From: Cyclobacterium sp.
GTDB taxonomy: Bacteria; Bacteroidota; Bacteroidia; Cytophagales; Cyclobacteriaceae
DNA: 64,000 nt
Assembly: GCF_014762705.1 (NCBI RefSeq)
Contig: NZ_JABURL010000013.1
Span: 80,967-144,966 of the forward strand
Direction: 5' to 3'
Shown here: positions 53,242 to 61,723 of the stretch, piece by piece
How positions within the stretch are numbered: the first letter of the stretch is position 1
How the letters are laid out: the number at the start of each line of letters is the position of its first letter
Position numbers and translations under genes: made by a program
The notes under the pieces: model-generated
What the model saw: only the letters and a program-made list of their open reading frames with translations
Told to the model about the DNA's origin: nothing
The model's database searches: none

Positions 53242-53925
53242 ATGAGTTGGGTATTTAAAACCTTAAATAGTACACTGGGCAAAAAATTGTTAATGGCCCT
53301 TACGGGATTATTTCTGATTTTGTTTTTAGTGGTTCATTTAGCGGGGAATTTACAATTGCTGATTCCTGATGGGGGAAAATCCTTCAATATTTACGCTGAA
53401 ACCATGGCAAGTAATCCTTTGATAAGGATAGTAGGTATTGTGAATTTTGGTTTCATAGCTTTGCACGCCATTTATTCCGCCATCCTTACAAGATACAACA
53501 AAAAATCCCGCCCGGTGGGCTATGCCGTTACCAAGAGTTCTGCCAACAGCACCTGGAGCTCCAGAAACATGGGAATCCTTGGGTCTTTAATCTTGATTTT
53601 TATCCTGATCCATTTGAGGGGTTTTTGGTATGAATTTAAGTTTGGTGAAATGCCTTATGTCACTTACGATGGAGTAACCTACAAAGATGGTTTTGCTATC
53701 GTTTCGGCAGCATTTGGAAATATTATTTACGTGATCTTCTATGTGTTCAGTATGGCAGTTTTGGCTTTCCATCTGTCTCATGGATTTTCCAGTGCATTTC
53801 AAACATTGGGTGTAAATCATAAAAAATATACACCCTTTATCCAAAAACTGGGAATAGGCTTTGCCATCATCGTTCCGGCCTTATTTGCCTTGATACCAAT
53901 AGTCATGTTTTTACAAAGCAGTTAA
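53242..53925 (+). CDS. sdhC: Succinate dehydrogenase cytochrome b subunit
   Basis: Membrane anchor of the Bacteroidota-type (B-type) succinate:quinone oxidoreductase, 227 residues from the ATG at 53242. The earlier start at 53170 lies upstream of the -7 box and is unlikely. Five membrane segments are visible: about 17-40 (LLMALTGLFLILFLVVHLAGN), 60-80, 101-122, 150-175 and 200-222. Histidines in or next to the helices (VVHLAGN, ALHAIYS, LIHLRGF, AFHLSHGF) are the likely ligands of two hemes b. A single subunit replaces separate SdhC and SdhD, as expected for this type. sdhA follows after 44 bp. Confidence 0.93.
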   Translation: MSWVFKTLNSTLGKKLLMALTGLFLILFLVVHLAGNLQLLIPDGGKSFNIYAETMASNPLIRIVGIVNFGFIALHAIYSAILTRYNKKSRPVGYAVTKSSANSTWSSRNMGILGSLILIFILIHLRGFWYEFKFGEMPYVTYDGVTYKDGFAIVSAAFGNIIYVIFYVFSMAVLAFHLSHGFSSAFQTLGVNHKKYTPFIQKLGIGFAIIVPALFALIPIVMFLQSS

Positions 53926-53969
53926 CTGACTGAAAATAGAAAATAAAGGGAATTTAAATTTGAATATTA

Positions 53970-55904
53970 ATGAAACTTGATTCAAAAATACCCAGTGGTC
54001 CTTTGGCTGAGAAGTGGACTAAACATAAATTTAATGTAAAATTGGTCAATCCTGCCAATAAAAGAAAATATGAAATTATAGTGGTTGGAACCGGCCTTGC
54101 GGGGGCCTCTGCTGCTGCTTCACTTGCGGAGTTGGGATACAATGTAAAGGCATTTTGTTTCCAGGACAGTCCCCGAAGGGCCCATTCCATTGCGGCTCAG
54201 GGTGGCATCAATGCAGCAAAAAATTACCAGAATGATGGAGATTCTGTTTTCCGGTTGTTTTATGATACCATTAAAGGAGGGGATTATCGGTCCAGAGAAG
54301 GCAATGTTTTCAGATTGGCGGAGGTATCGGTAAATATCATAGACCAATGCGTAGCTCAGGGAGTTCCTTTTGCCCGGGAGTATGGTGGTCTTTTGGCCAA
54401 CAGGTCTTTTGGGGGCGCCCAGGTATCCCGGACTTTTTATGCCCGCGGTCAAACCGGACAGCAGTTGTTGCTCGGTGCCTATTCTGCACTTAGCAGACAG
54501 GTAGCAAACGGAAAGGTAAAGTTATATCCCAGGACAGAGATGATGGATGTAGTGGTTGTAGATGGTAAGGCCAGGGGAATCATTACCCGAAACCTTATCA
54601 CCGGAGCCATTGAATCACATAGTGCCCATGCGGTATTGCTTTGTACCGGCGGGTATGGGAATGTGTTTTTTCTTTCTACCAATGCCATGGGTTCCAATGT
54701 AACTGCAGCATGGAGGGCACATAAAAAAGGTGCTTTTTTCAGCAACCCTTGCTACACACAGATTCACCCAACATGTATTCCTGTCTCCGGAGACCACCAA
54801 TCAAAACTGACCTTGATGTCGGAGTCTTTAAGAAATGATGGCCGGGTTTGGGTTCCAAAAACCCAGGAGATGGCAGAAAAGCTCAGAAAAAAGGAAATTG
54901 CGCCAAAAGACATTAAAGAAGAAGAACGCGATTATTATCTGGAAACCAAATATCCTTCTTTCGGTAACCTTGTACCCCGGGATGTGGCTTCCAGAAACGC
55001 CAAATATGTATGTGATGAAGGCCGGGGTGTAAATGAAACCGGGGAGGCTGTATTTTTGGATTTTCGGGATGCCATTAAGAGGGATGGTGAGGATGCTGTA
55101 AGGGGTAAGTATGGTAATCTTTTTGATATGTATCAACAAATTACCGGCGAAAATCCTTACCAAACACCGATGAAGATTTATCCGGCGGTACATTATACCA
55201 TGGGAGGCCTTTGGGTAGATTACAACCTGATGACATCTGTTCCCGGACTTTATGCACTTGGTGAAGCCAATTTTTCAGATCATGGTGCCAACCGTCTGGG
55301 GGCTTCTGCGCTCATGCAGGGTTTGGCTGATGGCTATTTCGTTGCTCCTTATACGGTTGGAGATTATTTGGCCAATTTGCCTTATGAAAAAATTGCCGAA
55401 GATCATCCCGAATTCAAGAAAGCAGAGGATGATGTAAAAGCCAGGGTAAAGCAACTGCTTACCATAAATGGAGACAAAACAGTTGACCACTTTCACAAAA
55501 AGCTGGGAAAGATCATGTGGAATCACTGCGGAATGGCCAGAAATGCAGCAGGGCTTACGAAAGCAAAAGAGATGATCCGGTCACTGAAGGAAGAATTCTG
55601 GTCCAATGTAAAAGTGCTGGGGACCGGAGAAGAATTAAACTTATCCCTTGAAAAGGCGCATAGGGTTGCTGACTTTCTGGAGTTGGGCGAGTTGATGATA
55701 GATGATGCCTTACACCGAAATGAGTCCTGTGGAGGTCATTTCAGGGATGAATACCAGACACCCGAAGGCGAAGCTTTGCGGGATGATGAAAATTTTGCCT
55801 ATGTAGCTGCCTGGGAGTATCAGGGAGATGGCAAAGATGAAGTTTTGCACAAAGAAGAGCTGGTATTCGAAAATGTCAAACTAACCCAAAGAAGCTACAA
55901 ATAA
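53970..55904 (+). CDS. sdhA: Succinate dehydrogenase / fumarate reductase flavoprotein
   Basis: Catalytic subunit that oxidises succinate to fumarate in the TCA cycle, 644 residues. The FAD-binding fold starts at [15 protein letters not shown] (36-50). The covalent-FAD histidine is H72 in [11 protein letters not shown]. Active-site segments follow: [11 protein letters not shown], then [10 protein letters not shown] with the catalytic Arg, [12 protein letters not shown], and [21 protein letters not shown]. The C-terminal [14 protein letters not shown] segment is typical of the B-type/Bacteroidota enzyme. Length is normal for this type. It sits between sdhC (44 bp) and sdhB (27 bp). Confidence 0.97.
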   Translation: MKLDSKIPSGPLAEKWTKHKFNVKLVNPANKRKYEIIVVGTGLAGASAAASLAELGYNVKAFCFQDSPRRAHSIAAQGGINAAKNYQNDGDSVFRLFYDTIKGGDYRSREGNVFRLAEVSVNIIDQCVAQGVPFAREYGGLLANRSFGGAQVSRTFYARGQTGQQLLLGAYSALSRQVANGKVKLYPRTEMMDVVVVDGKARGIITRNLITGAIESHSAHAVLLCTGGYGNVFFLSTNAMGSNVTAAWRAHKKGAFFSNPCYTQIHPTCIPVSGDHQSKLTLMSESLRNDGRVWVPKTQEMAEKLRKKEIAPKDIKEEERDYYLETKYPSFGNLVPRDVASRNAKYVCDEGRGVNETGEAVFLDFRDAIKRDGEDAVRGKYGNLFDMYQQITGENPYQTPMKIYPAVHYTMGGLWVDYNLMTSVPGLYALGEANFSDHGANRLGASALMQGLADGYFVAPYTVGDYLANLPYEKIAEDHPEFKKAEDDVKARVKQLLTINGDKTVDHFHKKLGKIMWNHCGMARNAAGLTKAKEMIRSLKEEFWSNVKVLGTGEELNLSLEKAHRVADFLELGELMIDDALHRNESCGGHFRDEYQTPEGEALRDDENFAYVAAWEYQGDGKDEVLHKEELVFENVKLTQRSYK

Positions 55905-55931
55905 TTGATTGTAACCTAAAATTCATAAAAA

Positions 55932-56681
55932 ATGAACCTTACTTTAAAAGTTTGGAGACAAAGAAATCCATCTGAAAAGGGTGGTTTTAAAACATATAAA
56001 ATTAGTGGGATTTCTGCTGACATGTCTTTTTTGGAAATGTTGGATGTGCTGAATGAGGATCTTTCCGACAAAGGTGAAGATCCGGTACATTTCGACCATG
56101 ACTGTCGTGAGGGTATTTGCGGAATGTGTTCCCTTTATATCAATGGACAGCCCCATGGACCCCATCAAACGACCACATGTCAGTTACACATGCGATCTTT
56201 TAAGGATGGAGACACCATCACCATCGAACCCTGGCGTGCCAATGCCTTTCCCATTGTAAAAGATTTGGTAGTAGACAGAAGTTCATTTGACAGGATCATT
56301 CAGTCAGGAGGATATGTATCAGTCAATACCGGGGGTGTTCCAGATGCCAATGAAATACCTATACCTAAAGTGATAGCTGACGAATCCTTTGACGCCGCAA
56401 CCTGCATTGGTTGTGGAGCCTGCGTGGCTGCCTGCAAAAATGCCTCTGCCATGTTGTTTGTGTCAGCAAAAATTTCTCAGTTGGCTTTATTGCCCCAGGG
56501 TAAAGTGGAGAAGAGAGAAAGGGCAGAGAAAATGGTTGCCCAAATGGACAAAGAAGGTTTTGGTGCATGTACCAATACCGGAGCATGTTCCGCTGAATGT
56601 CCGAAAGAAATCAAACTGAGCAATATTGCAAGGATGAATAGGGAATATTTTTCAGCATCTCTGAGTACGGAGAATGTCTAA
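55932..56681 (+). CDS. sdhB: Succinate dehydrogenase iron-sulfur subunit
   Basis: Electron-transfer subunit with three clusters, 249 residues. The [2Fe-2S] ligands are C58, C63, C66 and C83 ([10 protein letters not shown] then TTC). The C-terminal clusters use C158, C161, C164 and C168 ([11 protein letters not shown]) and C213, C219 and C223 ([11 protein letters not shown]). The second motif has a long first gap and supports [3Fe-4S]/[4Fe-4S] binding as in other Bacteroidota. It is last in the sdhCAB operon, and a perfect palindromic terminator follows 19 bp after the stop. Confidence 0.96.
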   Translation: MNLTLKVWRQRNPSEKGGFKTYKISGISADMSFLEMLDVLNEDLSDKGEDPVHFDHDCREGICGMCSLYINGQPHGPHQTTTCQLHMRSFKDGDTITIEPWRANAFPIVKDLVVDRSSFDRIIQSGGYVSVNTGGVPDANEIPIPKVIADESFDAATCIGCGACVAACKNASAMLFVSAKISQLALLPQGKVEKRERAEKMVAQMDKEGFGACTNTGACSAECPKEIKLSNIARMNREYFSASLSTENV

Positions 56682-56700
56682 AAATTCAATAAATACTTTA

Positions 56701-56728
56701 AAAGACCGGAATTCCGGTCTTTTTTTTA
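56701..56728 (+). terminator. Terminator of the sdhCAB operon
   Basis: AAAGACCGGAA and TTCCGGTCTTT form a perfect 22-nt palindrome (56701-56722), followed by further T residues. The central GAATTC would form the loop. Confidence 0.9.
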
Positions 56729-56841
56729 TCTCATTCTGAGTGTGTCCAGCCTTTTTCTTAGCTATCATTTTGCTCAGGATTAGGATTTTTAAAATTTTAT
56801 TGTTTTCATAAGAAGCAATTTATAGACCTAACCAAAGAAAA

Positions 56842-58251
56842 ATGTCTTATATAGATTTATCTATTTTCATTGTTTACATGATTTTAATGCTCGGGGTAGG
56901 GTTTTATTTCATGAGGAAAAATTCCGGACAAGATGACTATTACGTAGGCGGTAGAAACATAGGAAGTTGGCACATAGGACTTTCTGTAGTAGCCACCGAT
57001 GTAGGGGGAGGTTTTTCTGTAGGGCTGGGCGGACTAGGTTTTTTGATGGGTTTGTCCGGCAGTTGGATGTTATTTACCGGACTGTTGGGCGCATGGATGG
57101 CTGCCGTGTTGCTCATTCCAAGGGTTAGATCCAACCCGGACTTTGAAAAATTTTATACCCTACCCCAGATTTTTCAACACATTTTTGACAGGAAGGTGGG
57201 AATACTGGCCGCGGTCATTTGTTTTGTCGGCTACCTGGGATTCACCTCTTCTCAGCTTTTGGCGGGTGCCAAATTAGCGGCAGGAACTTTCAAACCACTG
57301 GATCTCAATGTAGCGCTTTTGATCATGGGAATTATCGCTGTGGTCTATACTGTATTGGGAGGACTAAAGGCCGTCATTTATACCGATACAGTTCAATGGA
57401 TTGTCCTTATGGCTGGGTTTATTTTTATTGGTCTTCCGGTTTCTTATTTTCATGTTGGAGGTTGGGAAGCCATTAGAGAAACATTGCCGGCTGAATATTT
57501 TTCCCTGGCCAATCTGCGTTGGCAAGACCTGGCCAATTGGGGGATTACCATTTTACCCATTTGGTTTGTAGGGATGACTTTGTATCAACGGATTTTTGCC
57601 AGTACAGATGTGAAATCTGCTAAAAAAGCCTGGTTTATTGCCGGATTATTTGAGTGGCCCATCATGGCCTTCATGGGTGTTTCGTTAGGACTTTTGGCCA
57701 AGGTGGCATTTGAGCAGGGGCTTATTGCAGTCAGTCAGGACGACCTGGATCCAGAGATGGGGCTTCCCATATTGTTGAGCACTGTATTGCCACCAGGAAT
57801 CATGGGCTTGATGATGTCAGCGTATTTTTCCGCAGTGCTGTCTACGGCTGATTCCTGTCTGATGGCAGCATCCGGAAACCTTACCACGGATATATTCGGG
57901 AGGTACCTGAAAACAAAAAATGACGGGTTTGTCATGCGAATGAGCCAGTTATTTACCTTAATTATAGGTGCATTGGCCCTGGTTATTGCCATTCAAATGA
58001 CAAATGTCTTGGAATTGATGTTGTATTCCTATGCTTTTATGGTATCAGGCTTACTGGTACCTATCATAGCAGGACTTTTCTGGAATATGCGGTCTCCTGT
58101 GGCTGCCATGGCCTCAATGATCATTGGGGGAGGCATCACTGCCGGGCTATCCATGTTTGACCTAAACCTGCCATTTGGTCTGGATCCCAACTTTTTCGGG
58201 GTTTTTTCATCTTTAGCAGTGTTTTTGCTTGTTTATAAGCTAAGAAAGTAA
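56842..58251 (+). CDS. Sodium:solute symporter family transporter
   Basis: Inner-membrane SSS-family transporter, 469 residues with about 12-13 helices. Family features: N-terminal DLSIFIVYMILMLGVGFYFMR, then the conserved SGQDDYYVGGRN loop (about 28-39), VVATDVGGGFSVGLGG in helix 2 (about 50-65), a GGLKAVIYTDTVQWIVLMAGF segment (about 172-192), and SAYFSAVLSTADSCLMAASGN (about 327-347), the usual A-x-x-S-T-x-D motif. The substrate cannot be read from sequence. The two genes downstream (31 bp, then 1 bp) encode an N-acetyltransferase and an amino-acid racemase, so an amino acid or derivative is a reasonable guess. Confidence 0.9.
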   Translation: MSYIDLSIFIVYMILMLGVGFYFMRKNSGQDDYYVGGRNIGSWHIGLSVVATDVGGGFSVGLGGLGFLMGLSGSWMLFTGLLGAWMAAVLLIPRVRSNPDFEKFYTLPQIFQHIFDRKVGILAAVICFVGYLGFTSSQLLAGAKLAAGTFKPLDLNVALLIMGIIAVVYTVLGGLKAVIYTDTVQWIVLMAGFIFIGLPVSYFHVGGWEAIRETLPAEYFSLANLRWQDLANWGITILPIWFVGMTLYQRIFASTDVKSAKKAWFIAGLFEWPIMAFMGVSLGLLAKVAFEQGLIAVSQDDLDPEMGLPILLSTVLPPGIMGLMMSAYFSAVLSTADSCLMAASGNLTTDIFGRYLKTKNDGFVMRMSQLFTLIIGALALVIAIQMTNVLELMLYSYAFMVSGLLVPIIAGLFWNMRSPVAAMASMIIGGGITAGLSMFDLNLPFGLDPNFFGVFSSLAVFLLVYKLRK

Positions 58252-58282
58252 GTCACATATAAAAAAACAAAATATAAGGTAA

Positions 58283-58723
58283 ATGTCTACTATTGAAACA
58301 CTTTCAGCAATTGATAATGCCACCTATTTACAAAAAAACGAAATAGCTGATTTTTTATTCCAACATTTGGATCAATACGGTGATCCTAAGACGCATATCA
58401 TGCGTTGCCTGGATTATGCCCTGGACCAGGCCGGGGATAAAGGGGGATTCGTTGTGATGGCCAGAGAGGAGGGCAAGATCGTTGGGACTGTAGTCGTAAA
58501 TAAAACCGGGATGTCGGGTTATATTCCTGAAAATATCCTCGTTTACATAGCTGTCGATGCTTCCCAAAGAGGGAAAGGATTAGGAAAAAAATTGATGCAA
58601 ACAGCAATAGATATGGCTCATGGTGACATCGCTTTACATGTTGAGCCGGATAATCCCGCTAAATTTCTTTACGAGAAACTGGGGTTTACAAACAAATATC
58701 TTGAAATGAGACTAAAAAAATAA
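58283..58723 (+). CDS. GNAT-family N-acetyltransferase
   Basis: Acetyl-CoA-dependent N-acetyltransferase, 146 residues. The acetyl-CoA loop (motif A) is QRGKGLGKKLM (about 94-104), following the strand ILVYIAVDAS. The C-terminal motif B region HVEPDNPAKFLYEKLGF (about 121-137) is canonical. It lies 31 bp after the symporter gene and its stop is one base from the start of the racemase gene. The substrate is therefore probably an amino acid or amine handled by the same pathway; which one is not evident. Confidence 0.9.
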   Translation: MSTIETLSAIDNATYLQKNEIADFLFQHLDQYGDPKTHIMRCLDYALDQAGDKGGFVVMAREEGKIVGTVVVNKTGMSGYIPENILVYIAVDASQRGKGLGKKLMQTAIDMAHGDIALHVEPDNPAKFLYEKLGFTNKYLEMRLKK

Positions 58724-58724
58724 A

Positions 58725-59795
58725 ATGGCGTTTTTAAACCTATATCGTGATAAGCTAAGGGAAAACTTCGAATTTTTGAAGAAAGAGTTCGATGATAATG
58801 ATGTGTCCTGGGGAGTGGTTTCTAAAATTCTCTGCGGTAATCGAAAATATATCAAAGAGTTGATTGATATGGGGGCCGATGAAATCCATGACTCCCGGAT
58901 CAGTAATCTTGCAAAGGTAAAGGAAATCAATTCCGCCGTTCAAACGGTTTATATCAAACCTCCTTCCAAGAGGAACATTTCGGATATGGTCCGGTACGCT
59001 GATGTAAGTCTGAACAGCGAATTGAATACCATACGCTGGATCAGTGAAGAAGCTGTCAAACAGGATAAAAAACACAAAATAATCATTATGGTGGAGACGG
59101 GCGACCTCAGGGAGGGTGTCATGGGCGACCATTTGATTGATTTTTATGCCAAGGTTTTTGACCTGCCAAATCTTGAAGTAATCGGGCTGGGTACCAATCT
59201 CAATTGTCTGAATGGGGTGATGCCTTCAGCAGACAAGCTGATTCAACTTTCTCTTTACAAACAGATCATAGAACTAAAATTCAATAAGAAAATCCCCTGG
59301 GTATCTGCAGGTACTTCCGTGACCATTCCATTGATGCTGCACCAACAGCTCCCCAAAGGCGTCAATCACTTTAGGGTAGGAGAGACATTGTATTTTGGAG
59401 CAGACCTATTTGAAGAAAAGACCATTGAAGGGATGAATCCGAATGTTTTCGAATTGTTTACTGAGATCATTGAAATGCAGGAGAAACCCCTGCTTCCTAC
59501 AGGTAGCCTGGCCACAAATCCGCAGGGAGAGGTGGCAGAAATAGATGAATCTTTGTATGGAAAATCTTCATTTCGGGCAATTCTGGACTTGGGATTATTG
59601 GATGTAGACCCCAAATACCTGATTGCGGGAGATGGGGATTTTGAGATACTGGGAGCCAGTTCGGATATGCTGATCATCAATCTGGGGGAAAACCCGAAAA
59701 ATTACAAAGTGGGTGACCTGATCAAATTTCACCTAAAATACATGGGTGCTTTGGCCATTCTTAATTCCAGTTATATCGAAAAAAGGGTGGTTTAA
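58725..59795 (+). CDS. Alanine/ornithine racemase-family PLP enzyme
   Basis: PLP-dependent amino-acid racemase-like enzyme of the alanine racemase fold III family, closest in pattern to ornithine racemase/YhfX-type proteins rather than biosynthetic Alr. The PLP lysine is Lys34 in GVVSKILCGN. DEIHDSRISNLAKVKEI (52-68), ADVSLNSELNTIRWIS, VETGDLREGV (about 123-132), GLGTNLNCLNG and FRVGETLYFG are characteristic. Length 356 is normal. It is coupled to a GNAT gene (1 bp) and a symporter gene, suggesting uptake, racemisation and N-acetylation of an amino acid. A perfect palindrome follows the stop. Confidence 0.85.
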   Translation: MAFLNLYRDKLRENFEFLKKEFDDNDVSWGVVSKILCGNRKYIKELIDMGADEIHDSRISNLAKVKEINSAVQTVYIKPPSKRNISDMVRYADVSLNSELNTIRWISEEAVKQDKKHKIIIMVETGDLREGVMGDHLIDFYAKVFDLPNLEVIGLGTNLNCLNGVMPSADKLIQLSLYKQIIELKFNKKIPWVSAGTSVTIPLMLHQQLPKGVNHFRVGETLYFGADLFEEKTIEGMNPNVFELFTEIIEMQEKPLLPTGSLATNPQGEVAEIDESLYGKSSFRAILDLGLLDVDPKYLIAGDGDFEILGASSDMLIINLGENPKNYKVGDLIKFHLKYMGALAILNSSYIEKRVV

Positions 59796-59796
59796 T

Positions 59797-59815
59797 ACCT
59801 AAAATAATTTTAGGT
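59797..59815 (+). terminator. Possible terminator after racemase gene
   Basis: ACCTAAAAT and ATTTTAGGT are perfect 9-bp arms around a single central base. The stem is AT-rich and has no T run after it, so it may instead be a protein-binding palindrome. Confidence 0.4.
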
Positions 59816-59949
59816 AATTGTACGATAAAACTTTTAGATTTATGTATTCAACTCATATTTAGGGGTTTGAGACTTGATTCCGTAAACAAACGATTTTTGG
59901 CATCAAATTGGTTTCCTGGTGTAAGTAATTAACCAACTTATTATTTACC

Positions 59950-60543
59950 ATGAAAAAGATCGTATTATTATTTTCAATGATTGTCTCATGTACAGCCCTT
60001 GTTCAGGCACAAAATGATACAAGTAAGTCAGGGTTCGGGATCCGTGGAGGAGCCAATTTATTCAACTGGAGTGGATCTGACATCAGTAGCAATGAATACA
60101 CCAATCGGGTGGGATTTCATGCAGGAATTTATGGAAACAGTTTCCTCGGAGATAAGTTCTCGATAGAGCCGGGGTTGTATTACTCCGTTAAAGGAACTCA
60201 AAATGACGACATGGTCAATTCCAGGGCGGTGTTGAATTATTTGGATTTTCCAGTTTTGTTTCGCCTTTATGCCACCGAAGGAGTGAATTTTTTTGTAGGC
60301 CCTCAGGCTTCGTTATTATTAAATTCCACTTTCGAAGCTGATGCATTGGGCAATACTTATGGCTGGGAAACGGAAAGCATCAATGATCTGGATGCGGGAT
60401 TGGTAATTGGATTGGGGTATAACCTGCCTGTGGGGTTGAATCTGCAGGCGAGTTACGACCTTGGTCTGACACCGGTTTTCAAGGATTCTGATGCAGATGT
60501 CTATAACAGAGGATTCAAGCTATCTGCAGGTATCAGCTTTTAA
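59950..60543 (+). CDS. Outer membrane beta-barrel (porin-family) protein
   Basis: Small outer-membrane protein of 197 residues with a signal peptide (1-20, ending VQAQ). An eight-strand-like barrel of the PorT/OmpW-like type is common in Bacteroidota. Strand pattern examples: GFGIRGGANLFNWSG, HAGIYGNSFLG, FSIEPGLYYSVKGTQ, YLDFPVLFRLYATEGVNFFVGPQ, LVIGLGYNLPVGLNLQASYDLGLTPVF, and a C-terminal FKLSAGISF ending in Phe. Its role (structural, receptor or none known) is not evident. It stands alone, 154 bp after the racemase gene and with a long 3' spacer. Confidence 0.88.
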   Translation: MKKIVLLFSMIVSCTALVQAQNDTSKSGFGIRGGANLFNWSGSDISSNEYTNRVGFHAGIYGNSFLGDKFSIEPGLYYSVKGTQNDDMVNSRAVLNYLDFPVLFRLYATEGVNFFVGPQASLLLNSTFEADALGNTYGWETESINDLDAGLVIGLGYNLPVGLNLQASYDLGLTPVFKDSDADVYNRGFKLSAGISF

Positions 60544-60693
60544 ACCGTTTCATCGCATCAAGGTTCCTGACAGTCTGTCCCCTATAAAATCGGGAAGGGC
60601 TTAGGATGCAGGAAATCAGTCACTTCGGAGACTGAAACCTGGTCAACGCTAAGGTTCGCCCGAAAAGGGGAAAGTGAAGCGGCTGAGTTTAAA

Positions 60694-60737
60694 GCGTTTT
60701 TAGTCCGCAGTAGATTTCTAATGCATATTTCGGATTT
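60694..60737 (-). repeat. Dispersed intergenic repeat (partner at 5.7 kb)
   Basis: Its reverse complement begins AAATCCGAAA and ends TGCGGACTAAAAACGC, matching 5727-5771 with similar spacing between the two blocks. The orientation is opposite to the first copy. Confidence 0.6.
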
Positions 60738-60796
60738 AATACGGAACCAGGATAGCAGATTTATCAACTATTTTGGTTTGCCAATAGTTGCATTCA

Positions 60797-60840
60797 GACC
60801 CGGAGACAAATTTGAATTTAAATTGTTTTCGGGTTTTTTG
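60797..60840 (+). terminator. Terminator-like hairpin after the beta-barrel gene
   Basis: ACCCG (60798-60802) pairs with CGGGT (60830-60834), with partial pairing of the AT-rich interior (ACAAATTT with AAATTGT). TTTTT follows on the plus strand. It lies 250 bp after the beta-barrel gene and next to the convergent kinase stop. Confidence 0.5.
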
Positions 60841-60841
60841 T

Positions 60842-61723
60842 TTACAGGTCCTTTATCTGGCTGATGTCCGATTCGTTGTACTGCGGCGTTCCACCACTGA
60901 ATGTAGCCACCAAAGCGCCCAGGGCACAGGCAAAATCAAGGATTTTTTCCGGGGATTCCCTGGAAAGGTATTTGCTCACAAATCCTGCTAAAAATGCATC
61001 TCCGGAGCCAACGGTGTCTTTTACAGCTACAGGATATCCCGGATGGCTGATTATTTCACCCTCCTGGTAAATAGCAGCGCCCTTACTGCCTAAGGTTATA
61101 CAAATCATTTCAAATTCGAAAAGTTCTGTTAATTTTTCAAGCGCAGCCTCCATCTTATTGGGAAGGTCATAAAAATCTGCCAGCAAGGTAAGCTCATCCT
61201 CGTTTAACTTGAGTATATCCGCCTTTTTCAGTAGGTATTCCAACAAATCTGCAGCGTAAAATGGCGGTCTGAGGTTGATGTCAAATACCTTTAGCACTGG
61301 TGTTTCCAGGAGTTTTTCAAGTGTAGCTTTGCTTGTCTCATTTCTTGCTCCCAGAGTGCCGAAAATAAAGGCATCTGCATTCCTGACCGCTTTGTCCATT
61401 TCTTCAGACCATAGGATGTAATCCCATGCGGCTGGTTTAACTATTTCATATTTTATATTTTCCTTATCCCTGTCATCTACATTCACCGTTCCGGTGGGAT
61501 AGGTAGCATTTATTTGAATAAAATCTTCTGAAAGCCCGTATTTTCTAATAAATGACAGCAATTTCTTGCCCAATTTATCCTCACCAATGGCAGAGATCAT
61601 TTTAACATCCATTCCCAGGTGAGCCAAATGAAGGGCCACATTCATAGGCGCACCTCCGGCGATACTTTCTTTTGGAAAAATATCCCATAGCATTTCTCCG
61701 AAACAGATTATTTTTTTATGCAT
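60842..61723 (-). CDS. PfkB-family sugar kinase (fructokinase-like)
   Basis: Carbohydrate kinase of the PfkB/ribokinase family, 293 residues. The N-terminal signature GGAPMNVALHLAHLGM (about 22-37) is the substrate-side G-G-x-x-x-N motif. The C-terminal anion-hole motif is DTVGSGDAFLAGF (about 243-255), with the catalytic Asp in GSGDAF. The start IICFGEMLWDIFP is typical of fructokinases. Its ATG overlaps the end of the MFS transporter gene by 8 bp, so the pair form an uptake-and-phosphorylation unit; fructose is the most likely sugar but this is inferred. Its stop follows a hairpin used by the opposite strand. Confidence 0.9.
   Translation of the reverse strand: MHKKIICFGEMLWDIFPKESIAGGAPMNVALHLAHLGMDVKMISAIGEDKLGKKLLSFIRKYGLSEDFIQINATYPTGTVNVDDRDKENIKYEIVKPAAWDYILWSEEMDKAVRNADAFIFGTLGARNETSKATLEKLLETPVLKVFDINLRPPFYAADLLEYLLKKADILKLNEDELTLLADFYDLPNKMEAALEKLTELFEFEMICITLGSKGAAIYQEGEIISHPGYPVAVKDTVGSGDAFLAGFVSKYLSRESPEKILDFACALGALVATFSGGTPQYNESDISQIKDL

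Larger units (their letters stand above)
60544..60841 (+). other. Gene-free spacer with repeat and terminator
   Basis: About 300 bp with no supported gene. The first half is less AT-rich than most spacers here and shows no RNA-gene pattern that I recognise. It contains the second member of an inverted repeat pair (60694-60737) and a terminator-like hairpin at 60797-60840. Confidence 0.5.

Noticed and set aside
60544..60841. Possible insertion-sequence remnant or RNA gene
   Set aside because: No transposase fragment, no target-site duplication and no tRNA-like folding pattern recognised; only a short repeat and a hairpin are supported.
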